Of a DNA stretch of 64,000 bases, positions 52,508-64,000 are shown piece after piece. The stretch comes from Hesseltinella vesiculosa (lineage: Eukaryota > Mucoromycota > Mucoromycetes > Mucorales > Cunninghamellaceae), in assembly GCA_002104935.1 (NCBI GenBank), contig MCGT01000011.1, positions 1 through 64,000 of the forward strand. Direction: 5' to 3'. Position 1 is the stretch's first letter; each line of letters starts with the position of its first letter. The position numbers were made by a program, and so were the translations under genes. The notes beneath the pieces were generated by a model. The model was not told the DNA's origin and did not search any database. It worked only from the letters and a program-made list of their open reading frames with translations.

Positions 52508-55021
52508 TTGCGCTGGAGACTGCATCTGCTGTTGGGGAGGCACTTGCTGTTGTTTTTGGTTGAGCAGCTGCTGCATGTATTGGGCCTGGAGGTTATTGGC
52601 AGGTTTCCCGGCTGCTTGGCTTGCAGCCGCTTGTTGTTGTTGCAAGGCACCCATCTGGGTCAAAATCTGGCGTTGCTGGGGTGTCAGGTTGGGTGGCAGC
52701 TGGCCATTCAGCATGAAGCTATTGAGGATGGCTTGTGCAGAAGTAGGCGTACCTTGGACTTGCTGGGCTTGTTGGGTTTGCTGAGAGGTCGGTTGTGGCT
52801 GCTGTTGCCGGCTGATGTCAAGCTGAGGATTTTGTTGTTGTGGTGTGGTTGATAAGTTGGGGCGAGGTTGCTGTTGCTGGTGTGACAAGTTCAGTAACGC
52901 CGCGTTGGCATTGTTGGCACTGGTGGGCGCGGCGGCCGAGATGTTGTTTCCTTGCTGCTGCTGCTGCTGCAATCCTATATTCGTCAGGTTGCCAAGGTTG
53001 CCCATGTTGCTCATCATCGTGAGTTTTTGCAAATTAGCATTGATCACTTGTAGTTGCTGATTTTGCTGCGGTGTACGGCTCGGTAGTTGTAACAACAGTT
53101 GTCGTTGCTGTAGCATGTACTGGATAGACTGGGCCATGGCACCCATGTTTTGCATGCCCTGTTGCTGCTGAGTGTGCTGTTGTGGATCTTGAGGTTGTTG
53201 CTGCGGCATAGCAGGACGTTGCTGAGACATTTGCATTGGCTGTGGCTGAGGTTGAGGTTGAGGCTGTGCTTGTGGTTGAGGTTGAGGTTGAGATGGAGGT
53301 TGGGGTTGTGATGGTTGTGACATGGTCTGCATGGACGCGGTCGCTGCTTGGAGCTGCTGAGTGGGTTGAGGCGCAGCAGCTGGAGGACCCACTGTGGCAG
53401 CCGTTTGTGCAGGCGAAGGCTGCTGAAGCGCAGCGGTTGGCATGGACACCTGCTGCAGCATTTGTTGCTGAGGTGAGGCACTGACAGGCATGGTCTGAGG
53501 CGGTTGAGGAGGAGTTTGGTTAGGTTGAACGGGTGGGGTAGGCTGAGGTGGCTGGGTTTGTGGCGACGGCTGCTGGGCAGTTGTGGGCATGGATGGTTGC
53601 TGTGGTTGAGGATTGGCTGGCTGTACTGGGGACATGCTGGCTTGCTTCTTGGTTGGGCTGTCCATGGTGGATTTCTTTTGTGAAAACTGGGCTGCCACTC
53701 GAGCATTTGCTTCGGCAAATTTTGTTGGATCCAAATTCGTTTTGGGCAAGCTGATCTGCATGTTATCCCGTTTCCTCTTTTTCAAGCCATCGCTCTCTAT
53801 AAATAAAAAGCGTGAGAATGAAAATGGAATATAGGTGGGTAAGCCTACTCTCGGTAGGTTGAGGAGATGCTGCCACGGGTAGCTTTACACCGGCCAGCTT
53901 CACCAAGTGGTCCTCATGCCCAGATCTTGACACAGTATGAATTTCAGTTTTTTCATCATTAGCCTATTCACAGAAACAACGAACAACACAGTAAGCTCCT
54001 AGTGCACTGGATTTGGTAGACTGACCTTGGCCATCAATGATTCCAGCTCTGTGTATCCTTGCATGGGGGTGATAAGTGAAAAATGGACCTTGTTCTACAG
54101 GGACAAAATAGTCGGTGAGTGTTTTCTTTTATATTTGGCACTTTTACCTTTTTCATGTCTTGAGCAACCTGGTCCAAAGTGTAATTATCATATTGATCTT
54201 TCAGGTTCATGTGAGCACCCGTAGTGTACGGCAGGCTGTTGGCAACCAAGACACAGTGCAGGTCAGCATCATCACTGACTCCTTCTCCTTCTTCATTATA
54301 GTCATCAAAAAGCTAAAGAATGGTACAAAAGTCATTCCCTCCACACTTTTTTTTTTTTTTTTTTTTTTGCTGTACCTCAAGAGCGGCCACCAAACCTTCC
54401 GTTACTGCATTTTTCAGAATGCCACCCTCTTTGCAAGTTATGCTTTCCAGAACGGCCTGGAAAAGACCGAGTTCGGATGTAAAGTATTTGCGGTCGACAG
54501 TGACAGTGGAGTAAGGGTCATAGTCACCATAAACCACAAGACCGTATTTCAAGATGGGCTAAAAATAAGAAAGAAAAGATACAACATTAGGCTCCATCAC
54601 ATACACACACACACTTCGCCTCAGCGTCATTGGCTTTCTGCACCGCTGGAATCATTGGTTCCAATGGATTGCATTTCATTCAGTAGAGCTTACAGTGATG
54701 CGGGTCTTTGTTGATTTGTCTTCGCTTTCCGTTACAACGGAGGCACGCAGTTGTCTGATCGAATAAAAAATACCGAGTGAGCCTTTCATGTTAGAACAGC
54801 AAGATTACTTACTGCAAAAAGGGGTTCAAATAATCTTGATAGAGTGCAGAGAGGTAAGGCTTCATGCGAGCAGAGCCATCAATAACAAACACGCAAGCGA
54901 CATGTTTTCGTTGGTGCATGGACATTGGCTGAGAGGCAGGTTGCTGAGGCGATTGGGTGGATGGATTCCTCCCAGGGGAGGCTGTGTTGGCAAGAGAGGT
55001 GCCAGTCGTCAGTGCTGGCAT
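51061..55021 (-). CDS. MED25: Mediator subunit 25 (vWA domain, long polyglutamine region, ACID-like domain)
   Basis: Multi-exon gene from MPALTTGTSLANTA (55021) to a stop at 51061; roughly 1,000 residues. After a Ser/Pro-rich start comes a von Willebrand A domain (VACVFVIDGSARM, SALYQDYLNPF, KYGLVVYGDYDPYST, GGILKNAV, then LFDDYNEE and HCVLVANSLPY), matching Med25 vWA, which binds Mediator. A nuclear-type basic stretch (LKKRKRDN) precedes several hundred residues rich in Gln and Pro, including an uninterrupted run of about 16 Gln near 52470. A folded segment (VWKGDIVWNIKHPDNN, KVPFCQFRPLN, LLLRNLEQKRY) then resembles the activator-interacting (ACID) domain, followed by a second Q/N/M-rich tail. 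Role: links activators to RNA polymerase II. Saccharomyces lacks this subunit. Confidence 0.88.
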
Positions 55022-55766
55022 TCTTTATTGGTAAGCAACGATTGCAGGCGACGTTGAATTATATGTGCTGCTGAAGAAGCAATCAAAAAAAAAAAAAAAA
55101 AAAAAAACGCCAAAATTGGAGGAAGAGAAAAAGGAAGAAAGAAAAAATGGCGGGAGAGAAATGCCGAAAAAAAAAAAGTCAGCGTCACTGCGACCCAGCA
55201 CAAACTCATCATATGACTCATGAAGATATTCTCATTTTTTACCTTGGTCTGTGGACTTCAATGCCTACTATGATGTATTTTGAATGTCAATGAGTTTTGG
55301 TTTCACATAGGCAGTAGTTCCAGGAGAAAAAACGCTGGTAATGCGTCATTGTCGTGTCTCTAGTTCATAAACCAGCCATCCCAACTTGCTGTGCTCCTAC
55401 CCTATACAATATCAGTGAATGTTTGGAGCCAATCAGTGGATGTCAGGCTTTTTGATGAAGTGTATGGTTCTGGCCAGATCAGCAAGGGGGTCCCCTTGGA
55501 TTATTCAAAAAAAGGAAATGCTTCTAAATGACATTGGAACGAATGGACTAACCCCGAATGTTGCGTGAGGACAACTTCTAATTAATAACAACGATACTGC
55601 AAAAATCACGTCCGATTGATGAGGGACGTCGATATCGTTGTAGGATTTTCAATTTCCCAGCCAAAATCGTCTAGAAACTTGAACCGTATTTTAAACGCCG
55701 GTGATCCTGCCGTTGCCAGCAAACTGCAGTTTTTGGACACCCCTCCCCTCTCACTCACTCACTCAC

Positions 55767-55819
<53 letters not shown>

Positions 55820-55934
55820 AGGTCGGCTCCGAGACCATGAGGCTCTTTGCTTCCTCCTCAGCAACATTCCTTCTGAAGTCTTTTTTATTGCTGTTGTTGG
55901 CGGGTCAACTTGGTGATGGAGGGCAATGCGTAGT
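55022..55934. other. Intergenic between MED25 and cyclophilin genes
   Basis: Upstream region of MED25 with poly(A) runs and, nearer the cyclophilin 3' end, a CT microsatellite. No gene was recognised. Confidence 0.5.
55751..55815 (+). repeat. TCAC/CT microsatellite
   Basis: Five TCAC-type tetranucleotides pass into about 22 CT dinucleotides without interruption. Confidence 0.95.
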
Positions 55935-56911
55935 TTACATTTGACCGCATTCTAAAAATTGAAGTGAACAAGGGTGAGCTGGCTTGTTTCCCAATCTCCT
56001 GATACCACTTGCCTGTAATTTTCACGGGTAATTTGGGACGATTCTGGGGACCAGTTGACACATTTTCTAAAAAAAAAAAAAAAAGGATGATGTCAGGCAA
56101 AAGAGGTCACCCGAGTTCATTTGCGCTTACCGATTTTCCTCAGGGTTAATAGACCATCGACAAGTTTACCAAAAACAACATGCTTGCCGTCCAAAAAGTC
56201 ACATGTATCACAAGTAATGAAAAACTGCAAAACGGAAAAAAAGGATGAGCGATATCGTACTTTGGCCATTTCAGCCTACCTGACACCCGTTGGTGTTTGG
56301 GCCAGAGTTTGCCTAGAAAAAAGAGGATGAGGGCCAGGAAAGAGTGGGAGAGGGAGGTTACCATCGAGAGTAAGCCTGCACCAGTGTGTTTCATGTCAAA
56401 ATTTTCGTCTGCGAATTTGTCGCCGTAGATGCTTAGCGATCCTGTCCCATCACCCTATCCAATGAAAACAATACGTGTGAGTCATTGGATGAACCGTGTA
56501 TCCATCAACCTCACTTTTAAAAAGTCGCCACCTTGAACCATGAAGTCTTTGATCACACTAAAAACAATGTGAGTGTCAATCGCACACGGCATTGGATCTT
56601 TACCGATGGAAAAGGCAGTTTTTAAATCCTTGAGGCTCACCATCGATTCTATAACAAAAAAAAAGAAAAGCTTGTCAGGTATTTGATATGATACGAATGT
56701 CGTTGTACCTGTATTCACCTGTGCATAGCTGTCTGCATTGTCATAAGAAAAAATAAGTGACCAGCCTAAGTTTATTTTTTCTATCTTGCCTAAAGTTCTC
56801 TGCTGTCTTGGGAACAATGTCAGAAAAGAGTTCCATTTTCATTCTTCCAACTGGCACATCGCCAATGGAGATATCAAAAAACACGATTGGGCGTTCCAAG
56901 GATTGGGCCAT
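55935..56911 (-). CDS. PPIH: Peptidyl-prolyl isomerase, cyclophilin H type
   Basis: Seven or more exons, beginning [20 protein letters not shown] at 56911 and ending VKITECGQM with the stop at 55935-55937, about 177 residues, a single cyclophilin domain. Catalytic residues are present ([42 protein letters not shown]). The N-terminal FFDISIG, the GEPQGFKN insert and [10 protein letters not shown] match CypH (USA-CYP), which binds the U4/U6.U5 tri-snRNP in splicing. The position of CypA Trp121 is Phe (TCDFLDGKH). Two introns must use GC donors: exon end at 56790 followed by GCAAGA, and exon end at 56013 followed by GCAAGT; without them the conserved FRQLCTGEY and KITECGQM cannot be made. It is divergent from the RhoGAP gene. 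Confidence 0.92.
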
Positions 56912-57381
56912 TGCTGTGTGATATAGGTAGGCTGAACGGGAAAGAAGTGGTCGAAAAAAGTCCGGCTTTTTTTTTTTTTTTTTTTTTTGGCTTGGACCCA
57001 GACGGCGTTTGGATGTTTACCTTGTTCATCAAGGTACTGCTTGGCACCTCAAAGGAAGAAAGACCAAATAAGCATTAAATTTCCCTAACGGGGCAATAGG
57101 TGTTTACTGCCAACGTTTGGGGGTGGTCAGAACGAGGCGCAGCATGGTCTTGTTCGACAGAGGGGATGGCAAGACAAAGACGTTTGCGGGAGGTGATTCG
57201 CGATATAGAACAACTGGTAATAGGCAAATAGGTCAATTTCCAAGTACTATGACAAATGATCCAGCATTTGGTGAGGTTTGTGCATAGTTGAGAGGGAGTG
57301 CCTGCGGCAAACCTCTAAAAAAAGAGAAGAGTGGCCTTGCCTTAGGCCAACTTGCTATGTCTGGAAAGAATCCCGCTGAAT

Positions 57382-57432
57382 GATTGGCTGAACTGCCTCC
57401 TCTAGTTATGCTGAAAAGATGTGATTGGCTGA
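57382..57432 (+). promoter_or_regulatory. Twin CCAAT boxes in the divergent CypH/RhoGAP promoter
   Basis: GATTGGCTGA occurs twice (57382-57391 and 57423-57432), 41 bases apart, about 150-200 bases before the RhoGAP ATG and about 500 before the CypH ATG. The sequence equals the CCAAT-binding consensus in reverse and is the same ten-mer found in the satellite A monomer. Regulation of either gene by it is inferred. Confidence 0.4.
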
Positions 57433-57579
57433 AGCCTATAGCTTCCAGTTGAAAAGAAAAAAAAAACAAAAAAGGAGACATCAACAGGAACCGAAGGTAT
57501 CGCCCTTTTCCTTCTCCATTTTTTTTTATAACAATCAGCTTTACGTTGGATATTATAGTTTTATACCATTCTTGCCTCC

Positions 57580-58858
57580 ATGGACACATCTGCATCAGAG
57601 AACAAAGAAAAAGATGCCCCTTTTAAAAGCTGGTGGAAGAAGAAGACCCAGCCAAAATCAAATAACAAGCAAGGTGCGACACCAACAGGATGAAAAAAAA
57701 AATTCTCATACTTCATTTAGAGGGTCAAATATTTGGTGTGCCATTAGAAGAAAGCGTTAGTTATGCAGGCGCAGCTATTGCTTATGCCAATGACAATGTC
57801 AAATATATGGGATCCATCCCTCTGTTGATTGCAAAATGCGGGAGCTTTTTGAAAGAAGAAGGTAAACCGGTCTGATCCGTCCAACACACATCTTAATTTT
57901 CTTGTATAGCTCTTTATACTGAAGGAATCTTTCGACTAAGTGGCAGGTAAACGCCTTTTTTTTTTAATGAAACAATGATGAATCCGTTTCTTTTTAACAG
58001 CGCCAAGCGTATTGGAGAACTTCAGCAAATATTCAACACGGGACCTGACTATGGACGCCAACTGGATTGGAAAGGATACTCTGTGCATGATACAGCCAAT
58101 ATCCTTCGTCGCTTTTTGAACTACCTCCCTGAACCTGTGATCATTCAAGAAATGTGCCAGGCTTTCCAAGACGTGATCGGTGAGGAAGAAAAGCAAAAGC
58201 GCGAGATCTTTGACCTGATTGCTTTTTTTAAAAAAAAAAATCGTGTGTAGTGCTCGAGATAAATGAAGAAGACAAAGTCAAGGCATATCAGCAACTGATC
58301 GAAAAGCTACCACAGCTTCATCAGTACTTGCTCTTTTATCTTTTGGACTTGTTGTATCTGTTCAGCTCTTATAGCCACATCACTCGCATGGATACCTTTA
58401 ACCTGGCCTCAGTATTTACGCCCGGTATCCTGATGGACCCTGAATGTTGCTTGGACCCTGCTCACTACAAGACATCTCAGCGGGTGGTGCAATTCTTGAT
58501 CGAGCATCAGCTGTGCTTTCAAATGCCCAAATCATCCCTGTTTAGCCCCCCTCCTTTGTCGCCCACGCCACTCGCCATTGCCACCGCGTCCCCTGCAGCT
58601 GATGAGCCTGTTGACAGCCCTTCACCACAGATGACAACTCCTCAAAATGGAGTCCCTGGCCTGTTGATCAATGCCTCCCAAAAACCCACCTCCGACTCAT
58701 CCTTGTCCTCCCCCCCAACCCCTCAAGCATACCCTTTCAAAGATGAATACGTGCTTCATCGATCACGAACTCTCCCTGTGAAGCGCTCCAAGTATGGCGG
58801 CAACGACCCGTTACAAGTCGTGCAATTCAATAAGCACCTGGTCGACAGCTCCACTTGA
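57580..58858 (+). CDS. Rho GTPase-activating protein (Sac7/Bag7-like)
   Basis: Exons begin at 57580 (MDTSASENKEKDAPF), 57721, 57910 and about 58001, with another after a GTGAGG intron near 58181-58249. Residues from FGVPLEESVSYAGAA to about 230 form a RhoGAP domain. The catalytic arginine finger lies in GIFRLSGS, encoded by a 37-nt exon (57910-57946). ILRRFLNYLPEPVI and FNLASVFTPGIL are the other hallmark segments; the latter keeps the first Asn but has Gly in place of the second, as in Sac7-type proteins. The C-terminus is a Pro/Ser/Thr-rich tail. Such proteins switch off Rho1-class GTPases controlling wall synthesis and actin; the exact target cannot be read from the sequence. The N-terminus is short and basic with no other domain. 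Confidence 0.88.
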
Positions 58859-60303
58859 TTCACCCTTCCTTCTCTCCTCTCTTTCTATACGTTATCTAGT
58901 ATCTCTTATCGCTTTTCTCTTTTCTTTTCTTTTTTTTTCCTGCTCGAGAAATAAAATAAAAAGGTTGTATTGTAAAGAACAAGTTTTGGTGTTGCCATCA
59001 ACGGGACTCGTCGCCACTCTACACACACAACCGATATCACCAGTGAGGGTGATCAATAGCAATGCGACACAGGCATTCTCTCCATTTCGAGTGCATGATG
59101 AAAGATAGCTGGTACGGGGGTTGAAGCATGAGGACAAATCCGAGACGTGTCGGCCATCCTTTTGAAAGCCACAACAAATGTTACACGGCAATAATGCGAT
59201 CCAGCCAAAAATGTGCTCTCTTGAACGATCGACTCAATGAGAAATCAGCCGTGGTATGCTGGAGCAACACGGTGGTGATATTCCAGCTCCAAAGAGCCCA
59301 AGACTTCTCCAAAATGATAGAATTATACAAACTGGCATAGGAATTGTCCTCGTTTACTTTTGGTGAGGGGTGAGGGGGATGAGTGCCTAATTAGGAAACT
59401 AAATTTCCCGCTGATTTTTTGCTTCCATCGGCTAGTTTTAGAGCGTTTGGTATTGGAGATGTTTGGCATTGGTGCCGTTTCAGGACACTTTCAGAAATGT
59501 AGCGCGTTGTCTCCGTGTGACGAGAAAAAAAAAATGAACGAAAAGAATAACTTCGAGATCTACACGACCACAACGATCGCTGACGAGGTTACTAGTATGA
59601 ACGATAGCCACCTCTTTGGCCTGTCTTTAAGGCGTCTCAGTCTTTCTGGGCGTTCCGTCTTGATCATCAAGGAAAGAAATACTGAAGCTGCACATATTGA
59701 GCATGCAATGCCGGATAGCTCATTCGCAATGTTGACATTGCACATTTGGGATATTTCCGGCAGCCCAGATTTCGTCAGGCAATCGCCGACCCTGCAATAA
59801 ACACGACAAGACTCATTATGTGATTTAATTATTTTTTGGTGACACAATTTGTTGCTCCAAAAAAAAATAAGAAAAAAAGATCATCAAAGATAATGGTCAT
59901 GGGGCGACTAAAAAGGAGATGGCTGATTTCAGCAAGCATGATGGGAATCATACCAATTGCACAAGTTGAACAAGGAGTAGCATGACTTTAACCTGCACAA
60001 TCCACATGGCTTCCAGCATATTTGGATGGGACCCCTGTGTATCACAGCAGCATCTCCTCTTCAAAGTGTTAAAGTTTTTTTTTTTTTTCTGAAGCTTGAA
60101 ACGTTGCACAAGAAACCCATATGTTGAAAATCGAACCCCGCCAGCGCTTGCCAGCCTTTTCCGAAGATTGTCGTTTTTCTCTTCTTTTTCTTTTCTTGTC
60201 AATCCTTCTTCTTGTTTTTAATTGTCAAAAGAGAACTCAAGCTCTTTGAGATTTATTTTTTTTTTTTTTTTTGCAGCATTGTTATTTGGAACACACTTGA
60301 CTG
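58859..60303. other. Intergenic between RhoGAP and the RasGAP gene
   Basis: Starts with a pyrimidine-rich stretch after the RhoGAP stop and an AATAAA-type signal near 58950. A 146-codon plus-strand frame (59360-59800) has no recognised domain and no splice support. The T run at 60250-60272 lies just upstream of the RasGAP start. Confidence 0.5.
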
Positions 60304-63300
60304 ATGCGTTCAAATACAAAGCTGATCCTCAGTCTCATCAACCGTGTCGCTGTGCGAGTACGTACCATGGTCTTTCACCAGCACCCCTTTTTTTTATATT
60401 ATGTTGTAATCTCACTTTTTTTTAAAGCTTCCTATTAATAGTGGGCGACAAATAGAGAACCTGGAGCATGATCCAATCGTACAACAAACAGGTAAACATC
60501 TGTCATGATGACCACCCGCAAACCTTACGTGAATACTTTTTTTTTTTTTCTTCTTGCAGTGGCTGCGATTATTGAATTGTCTTCCTACAAACTCTCCACG
60601 ATCGCTAATGCATTGACCACAGTTTTAGAAAATGTATCCAAGGTATGAAATGAAAAAGAAGAAGGGTTTCAATGGCTCAACACTTGTTTTATCCGGTTTT
60701 ATAGCATTACCAAATCACAAGCGACTATCAACTGGTTCCCAAAGATGCACTGCAATCCCAATTGTTTATTCTTCGCCTGCTGTCAGCATGTATGCAGCAT
60801 CACTGGAACACCTATCGTGAACAATCTTTGCGTTCAAAAGATGGAGACGAGGCCAATGCTGCCGCGGCCGCCACTGGCGTCTCTAGCTCACCCTCGCCGC
60901 GAGACAGTGTCGATATTGATAAAACCAACCTGATCAACGTGTCGGCCTATGTCCCACCTCTCGATGATGCCCTCGCCTCTTTTATCCTCGTGCTCATGAA
61001 CCGCTTTTTGAACCAAATGCACCTGATTGAAGAAGCTTCCGACCCTGATCTGGCACCAGACAACAGCACCAACACCAACGCCTTGTCGCATTTAGATCCT
61101 GTCAGTCTGGAAATCATGACGGATATTTACAAGGTCGCCGGTCGCGTGCTGTATTATGTCAGCGCAAGCAACTGGACAATGTATTATACCAAGATCAAAT
61201 CGGCCGTTCAGATGCTAGGCTCCGTTCACGATGGTGCCAGCACCAACCCTCCTGATATTCGCATGTTAGAATGTTGCTGCTTAACCCGCTTCCGGCTGCA
61301 TGCCATCTTGACAGGTAAGGAAAAAAAAAAAAAAAAAAAAAAAACTATAGCAATCATTGCCAACCCTCTTTCTTTCATACAGATCTCAGCCCATATTACC
61401 TACACATGAAACGGCAGGGCAAACTGCTTTATTCCAAGATGATCCGAAGAGCCATTTGGCGATGGATTGATACGTTTCCTGGTGAATTCGAACAAGTCTG
61501 TGCCAATGATCAACGCTTGTTGGGCGGCTCGGAAATCCTGTTTGACATGTGCAATTCTTCAGCCGATACAGCCAAAAAACGCGCTGTCATCTGGCCACTC
61601 CAAACAATCTTGCTAGCCCTGCTACCAGATTTGCTCTTGCAAGCCTTTTTAGACAATCCCTCGAGCCAGAACCGTAGAGTAAGTTCAGGTGCAAGTGAAA
61701 TGAAGGAAAACCATATTGATAATTCATTTTTTCGCTTCATAGACGGGGTTCCTGGGGACATTGCGCAAATCCTTGAAAATGTCACGCCATGCCGACGTCG
61801 CAGCCTTGTGCTATGTAGATCTGTGCAAAGCAGCAACCTACATAAGACCTGACGACGATTCCGTTTTGCACCATATTGCCTCAGACATCGATGTCGACCT
61901 GCGCGAAAAAATTTGGGCCAACCTTGCCGAAGCCTCCTCCACCACATCCCTCGCCTCTGCTTCGTCCACCTCCAACAACTCAGTCGATCTACTGATCCTG
62001 GCCACCGACTACTTACTAACCCGCTTCAAGCTCGACACAAAGACCACTTTGGCCGACCTTGCCCCATCTTGCATCGAAGAGTCTGCCCCTATCCTCCTGA
62101 AGATGGCCCTCGTCAAGGCATGCCTGGTCATTGCCGAAGAAGAAAATCGCCTGCCTTGGAACCCCAGCCTAGAAAATATGTATGACCCCCTGTGCTCCAT
62201 CATCCGCACCCTGTTCATCCAAGTGGCTGCCTCCGAACTCCCCACTGTCGGTCAACCTGTGCGCTCCAAACAACTAAAAACCATTGAATTGTTGCAAGAT
62301 ATTCTCAAATTGTACAAGGTCCATCCTCTTTTAGCATTGCTTGTAAGTTGGTGGGACCCAGAAAGGAAAGGATCAGAAGCTCACCTTTGCTTCTCCCTAA
62401 TTTTTTTTTTTCAATCTACCAAGGGCGATGAGCCTGAGAAGAAAACCATCATGATGGTGTGGGTGGCCAATTTAGTACAACATCCCGATCCAATTGTGCG
62501 CCAGTGCTCTGCCGATTGCCTAGCCAAGTTGCACAGCACCACCAACATTGCGCATTGGGGCCCTCCCGAAGCTCTCCTGCCCACCTTTTGGTCCATCTCT
62601 TCTCAAATCACCTACTCTCTTGCTCGGCATACACTGGATGAACGGCTTCCCGAAGACAATGTCAAACAGGTCCTCTCCCTGTTGATCAAACTGTTCAAAA
62701 CTCGTGTGGATTTCTTACGCAAAGCCTCCGTACGTCTCCTTTGTCTCCAATCAGACAATGACCTGTACTTGAAATGGACCAGAATCACTCACCTTTTTAT
62801 ATATATTTTTTTTTTAATCATTTTTTTTTTTTTTTACGAAATCATTTAGCTTACGGCCGACAGCCCAGCCACCAAAGAACGATTGCAATCTGCTGTGACA
62901 TTGGAAATTGCGTTACTGACCGCCCTTTGCTCACCCAGCCCCGACATCTGCTCTGACGCTTTGCGCTGTCTTGGGTATCTTTGTGAAGAATCCGAATTCA
63001 CAAACGATGACGATGATCAGCAGTTCTTGGAAATCACTTACCTGGGCAACCTTCCAGTCTATTTTGAACTGACTTCAGAAGAAGCTGTGTTTTTGGGTCG
63101 CAAGGCACAACAGAAACGCATCCGTAAAATCCTCCATCGTGTACGAGTGCCTTCGCCTGGTAACCTGGCCGCTTGGGAGGAAGTGTGGAAACGCTGGAAG
63201 GCCTTGACCAATTACGTACGCCAAATCGATGATTATCCTGGCCTGCACCCCTCTGGCTCCGCCGGTCTCCAATCTCCTACCAACCCTGCCAGCAGTCTTC

Positions 63301-64000
63301 ACCATGGCTCCTCCACCTTGGCCTCCGGCACCACCAGCACCTTGACCTCCAGCTCTTCCGGCAACGACACCTCCGCCTTGATCGGCCCCAAAAGCCCCGT
63401 CAGCGCGAGTATGCCAACCGTCGCTGGAAGTGGATCCAGCTTGCTCAAAGACCGTGGCATTAGTCGTGGCGCATCGGACGACGACAAGCCTACGGAATGG
63501 CAAAATTACACCGGTTTCCTTTGCTCGCTTGGCGTGTGTGGTGTGGTGGAACAAGATGGCCCATTGGCCAACAGCAATCGTCTTTCCGATAACTCAGCCT
63601 CCAACGGCGGCGGCAGCACCACCAGCAGCAACCACAATTACGCTTCCTTAATCCCCAGCGAACCCTGGATGATGGTCAACCGCTTCATGGAAGACATGAC
63701 CGACCTGCTCATTTCCGACCAAGCCTTTATTCGCGAAACCGTCAAAGACGCTCTCGGCAATGACTTGTCACCGGCCTTGTACGCCATTCTCTTCCGCCAC
63801 TTGACCGCCCGCACATCCGCGCTCTTCTCCACACCCTCATCGCCTACAGCTTCCACCAACACCAAGAAGCAGCCCATTTGCACGACGCAAAACACCCTCT
63901 TTGTCGAACAATCCGCCTCTGTGTTGCGCCTCATTCTTGAACGCCTGGTACATGCCTCAGACACCTTGATGAACATCGAGTTCGGGTCCTTTCTCCTTCA
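60304..64000 (+). CDS. Neurofibromin/Ira-type RasGAP, N-terminal part (runs off the window)
   Basis: Exon 1 is 60304-60357 (MRSNTKLILSLINRVAVR), with an in-frame stop just upstream supporting this ATG. Exon 2 (60428-60491) continues LPINSGRQIENL, similar to the LPIKTGQQ segment at the human NF1 N-terminus. Later exons give SSYKLSTIANALTTVLENVS, WRWIDTFPGEFEQVC, RAVIWPLQTILLALLPDLLL, then FLGTLRKSLK, CYVDLCKAATYI and PTFWSISSQITYSLARH, all parallel to NF1 N-terminal segments. The part present is helical-repeat-like with Ser/Thr/Ala-rich inserts (about 63.25-63.65 kb). The GAP-related domain with its arginine finger must lie beyond 64000. The family accelerates Ras GTP hydrolysis and in yeast restrains Ras/cAMP signalling. 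Intron borders with GT-AG and T- or A-rich tracts were seen at 60358, 60492, 60643, 61314 and 61680. Confidence 0.9.

Noticed and set aside
55597..55690. Another copy of block S
   Set aside because: Only short words (AAAAATCA, CCGATTGATGA, CCCAGCC) are shared; the order and length of the match are too weak.
59360..59800. 146-codon plus-strand frame between RhoGAP and RasGAP
   Set aside because: Composition is mixed, no domain was recognised, and an equally plausible antisense frame overlaps it.

Overview
The window looks like nuclear DNA of an early-diverging filamentous fungus, most likely Mucoromycota. The coding genes have many short introns (about 45-130 nt) with GT-AG borders. The gene set (fungal bifunctional ADE2, an Erj5-type J-protein, a WDR81/LvsG-like BEACH protein, Tlg2, MED25, cyclophilin H, a Sac7-type RhoGAP, an Ira/neurofibromin homologue, a chromodomain Ty3/Gypsy relic and a LINE relic) fits a fungus outside the Saccharomycotina. 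The phylum is inferred from gene content; no rRNA or marker search was possible.

Layout. (1) 1-17603 is one large satellite field. The left arm (1-7257) is in + orientation and is built mainly of about 710-bp and 542-bp 'A' monomers. The right arm (7258-17603) is inverted and contains six almost identical 1.62-1.63-kb A+B dimers. The two arms meet head to head near 7257 inside an indel-rich stretch. (2) 17604-29070 holds an uncharacterised coiled-coil protein (+), an ER J-protein (-) and a very long BEACH/WD40 gene (-). (3) About 30.0-46.5 kb is a degraded tandem segmental duplication. Its reconstructed unit is [ADE2 upstream - ADE2 - block S - alpha-galactosidase - minisatellite - gene X]. 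Copy 1 keeps ADE2 but has only about 20 codons of alpha-galactosidase. Copy 2 keeps alpha-galactosidase but its ADE2 is missing. Both copies keep gene X, and a third block S lies at 46.2 kb. (4) 47.0-50.8 kb holds the SNARE Tlg2 (-) and a 5'-truncated, frameshifted chromovirus (+) with a probable 3' LTR. (5) 51.0-64.0 kb is gene-dense: MED25 (-), cyclophilin H (-) divergent from a RhoGAP (+), and the first part of a neurofibromin-type RasGAP (+), which runs off the window.

There are no operons. The genes with recognisable roles cover purine synthesis, ER folding, endosome/Golgi trafficking (BEACH protein and Tlg2), RNA polymerase II transcription and splicing (MED25, CypH), and small-GTPase control (RhoGAP, RasGAP). 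The most unusual parts are the inverted hierarchical satellite with tRNA-like Pol III motifs, and the segmental duplication with complementary gene loss.
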